A stretch of 48,667 nucleotides of DNA from Podochytrium sp. JEL0797 (Eukaryota > Chytridiomycota > Chytridiomycetes > Chytridiales > Chytriomycetaceae). The translations under genes were made by a program, and so were the position numbers. The first letter of the stretch is position 1; the number at the start of each line of letters is the position of its first letter. Shown one piece after another: positions 44,193 to 48,667 of this stretch. The notes beneath the pieces are model-generated. The model worked only from the letters and a program-made list of their open reading frames with translations. It ran no database searches and was not told the DNA's origin. The stretch spans positions 1 through 48,667 of the forward strand of contig JADGJG010000080.1 of NCBI GenBank assembly GCA_027596195.1, written 5' to 3'.

Positions 44193-46316
44193 TTAGACAT
44201 TCGAATATTTGGGACCACCGCCACCTTCTGGAACGGACCAGTCAATGTTTTGGGAAGGGTCCTTGATGTCGCACGTCTTGCAGTGAATGCAGTTGCTGAT
44301 GAAATCAAAAGCACGACGTGAGTACAAATAACGACCGAGAGTGAAACATTGGCATGGAGGGGGGGAAGTCATACACACCTCGCATTGATCTGGAACTTCT
44401 TTTTTCCAGGAGCCTCGGCATCATCCAAATACTCGTACACTCCCGCAGGACAAAACTTTTGCTCCGGTCCTCCATACACGGGATAATTCACCTCCAACTG
44501 ATCCTTGGATCCCCTCTTAAGCTTCAAATGCACAGGCTGGTCCTCCACATGCCCAGTCCCCGTACGACTCACATTCTCCAACAACTCAAAACTCAAAACC
44601 CCATCGGGCTTCGGGTACTCAATCGGCGTCACGTCCTTCAACGGCTTCAAGGTCGCATGGTCCGGGATCATGTGTTTGAAAGTCCACGGGGTGCGACCTT
44701 TGAAAATGAGTGTGTCGAGACCGCTGTACATGATGCCGCCGTACAATCCGAGCGCAGTGTGGAACGATGGACGCACGTTGCGCACTTCGTACAACTCGTC
44801 GTGGACCCATGATTTTTTGATGGCGTCTTCGTATCCGGTGAGGGTGATGGGAGCAGTGACCGTCTCGTCAGCAGACGCTTCAGATTCCTCCGCTTCAGCC
44901 ACGGTCCCGACGGCGCAGATAGCCTCGAACGCGGCTTCTCCGGCCAACATACCCGACTTCATGGCCGTGTGGGTTCCCTTGATTTTGGGCACGTTGAGGA
45001 ACCCAGCAGAACATCCAATCAAGGCTCCTCCAGGGAACGCGAGCTTCGGGATCGACTGGTATCCACCTTCGTTCAAAGCGCGGGCTCCGTAGCTGAGGAT
45101 TTTACCACCTTCGAGGTACTTGGCAATGGCCGGGTGGTGTTTGTAGCGCTGGAACTCCTTGTACGGGCTCATCGTCGGGTTCTGGTAGTCCAATCCCACC
45201 ACGTATCCGACCGAGCACAGGTTCTCTCCGAAATGGTACATGAAGGCGCCTCCATACGTTTTGTAGTCGACAGGCCATCCGATCGTGTGCATTACGAGGC
45301 CCGATTCGAATTTGGCAGGATCGATTTCCCAGACTTCCTTCAATCCGAGGCCATAGGTTTGCGGGGCCGCGTCCTTGCGGAGGTCAAATTTGTGCATCAC
45401 TTTCTTGCTCAGAGAGCCGTGGCAGCCTTCGGCAAATAGAGTGACTTTGGCGCGGATTTCCATGCCGCGTTCAAACGAGTCTTTTGGGGCGCCGGTTTTG
45501 CTGATTCCGACGTCGTTGGTGGCGATTCCGGCGACGGAGCCGTCCTTGTTGTAGAGGACCTGTGGGGGTAGGGGGCGGTTTTCGTTTTTTCAGAAACTGA
45601 TAGTGAGACGAAAACGCGATAAACGCGATAAAGCGCCAACACCAAATAAACGCGACGCGATTCGCGTATTGCTTTGTACGAAAAACACACACACCTCGCT
45701 GGCGGCAAAGGCCGGATACACCTCGACGCCTGCCTCCTCGGCCTGCTCGCCGAGCCAGCGCACAAACTGCGACAGCGAGACAATGTAGTTGCCCTTGTTG
45801 GACATTTGCGGCGGGTGCGGGATGGGGATGGCCAGCGACTTTGTGAGGAAGTACATGTGGTCCTTAGTGGCGGGGGTGTCGAGAGGGGCGCCGAGGGCTT
45901 TCCAGTCCGGGAGCAGCTCGTCCAGGGCGCGGGGCTCAAGCACGGCGCCGGAAATTGTGTGGCCGCCTGGGATGGGTGGGTGTTAGGGGGTGGCAGGACA
46001 CGTACGAGATTCGCTGGGAACGCAACGAGGCACACAACAACCAAAACGCACCCACTTCCGCGGCTTTCTCCACAACAAACACGCGCACGTCCTTTCCCTG
46101 CGCCGCAGACAACTGGCGGATGCGAATCGCCGCAGAGAGACCCGCGGGACCCGCACCCACAATGCACACATCCACGTCCTCGGCAAAACGCTCGCCAGAG
46201 AGAATGGCGGTCTGTTCGCTGCTGAGGGTGCTGCGCGCAAGGAGAGAGGACGAGAACATGCGTGGCGCGAAGCGAGGCGCCCGCGTGATGGCCCGGGTGG
46301 CGGCTCGTGCGAACAT
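44193..46316 (-). CDS. CIR2: Electron-transfer-flavoprotein:ubiquinone oxidoreductase, mitochondrial
   Basis: The four exons are 46316-46052, 45966-45695, 45559-44379 and 44295-44193, giving 606 aa (human ETFDH about 617). The enzyme passes electrons from ETF, fed by acyl-CoA dehydrogenases, to ubiquinone in the inner mitochondrial membrane. The N-terminus ([20 protein letters not shown]) is a classic presequence. The FAD loop is [11 protein letters not shown] with G54, G56 and G59. [15 protein letters not shown] is formed across the first junction. The 4Fe-4S ligands are C549, C575, C578 and C581 ([17 protein letters not shown]), the last three on the final exon. The protein ends [15 protein letters not shown], as in the family. 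The middle region ([18 protein letters not shown]) is complete, so it should be functional. Confidence 0.95.
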
Positions 46317-46421
46317 TTTGGAGATAGTTTTTTTTCTTGGTGATTCACATGGGGTCCGCGCCCACGTGCCGTGCAAAATGAATATGTATTCGTTCTCTCC
46401 CTTTCCTCCTTAACATTTCCG

Positions 46422-48487
<2,066 letters not shown>

Positions 48488-48627
48488 TTTTTTTCGGTGG
48501 GCTATTGTTTCGCGGAAAAGAATGCAAGAACAAAAAGAACAATGCGATCCTCCCCCCCTTGTTTGCTCGCTCGGGGGCCACCTCCCCGGCAAGGATTAAA
48601 TGAGCGGTGCGTTTTGTTGGTGGTGGT

Positions 48628-48667
<40 letters not shown>
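48628..48667 (+). repeat. Poly-G run at the end of the window
   Basis: About 40 uninterrupted G close the sequence, 140 nt upstream of the MAP kinase start. It could be a genuine long homopolymer at which assembly stopped, or a sequencing/assembly artefact. It is not a fungal telomere repeat. Confidence 0.9.

Noticed and set aside
48628..48667. Terminal G run as a telomere.
   Set aside because: No TTAGGG-type unit is present; it is a pure homopolymer.

Overview
This is a gene-dense nuclear segment of a fungus. It has about 20 protein genes on both strands. Most are split by short GT-AG introns (roughly 45-175 nt), and many of these carry a CTAAC/CTAAT-type branch site. A cell-wall-integrity type MAP kinase, a thymine-DNA glycosylase, NAC-beta and a fungal Ca3427-like protein fit a fungus. 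A full-length CFAP47 gene and a MAK/ICK-type (RCK) ciliary kinase imply a flagellated cell stage, so the likely source is a zoosporic fungus (chytrid-like). I infer this from gene content; no rRNA or other marker is present.

Layout. 1-2.8 kb: an unrecognised small gene (+), a Ca3427-like PBP-fold protein (-) and the NAC beta subunit (-), whose last coding exon is only 16 nt. 2.8-3.7 kb: no gene seen. 3.7-7.3 kb, all +: a RING protein with several SUMO-interaction-like motifs, a TDG/MUG-type thymine-DNA glycosylase and a small CoA-binding-fold protein. 7.3-18.1 kb (-): one 17-exon gene for CFAP47 (about 3264 aa), ending 13 nt from the convergent CoA-binding gene. 18.4-21.0 kb (+): a sphingomyelin-synthase-family membrane enzyme, then two small tandem genes with mitochondrial-type N-termini.

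21.1-33.4 kb: two closely related M1 (puromycin-sensitive type) aminopeptidase genes in opposite orientation flank a large minus-strand gene. That gene encodes a J domain, two fibronectin-III-like domains, a coiled coil and a very long Pro/Gln-rich tail. I know of no described protein with this architecture. A short relic of a third aminopeptidase 3' end lies just past the second copy.

33.6-48.5 kb: an Egt2/isopenicillin-N-epimerase-like PLP enzyme (+), a universal stress protein (-), a PIP kinase (+), a MAK-like kinase (+), a secreted or membrane mucin-like protein (+) with a copy of its poly-Q tail downstream, ETF-ubiquinone oxidoreductase (-) and an Slt2-like MAP kinase (-). The window ends in a run of about 40 G.

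Exon boundaries were worked out by hand from splice sites, reading phase and family knowledge. Every multi-exon model given here keeps frame across all its junctions. The strongest leads are the J-FN3-polyQ protein between the inverted aminopeptidases, and the RING/SIM protein beside its possible substrate TDG. No tRNA, rRNA, CRISPR array or transposon was recognised.
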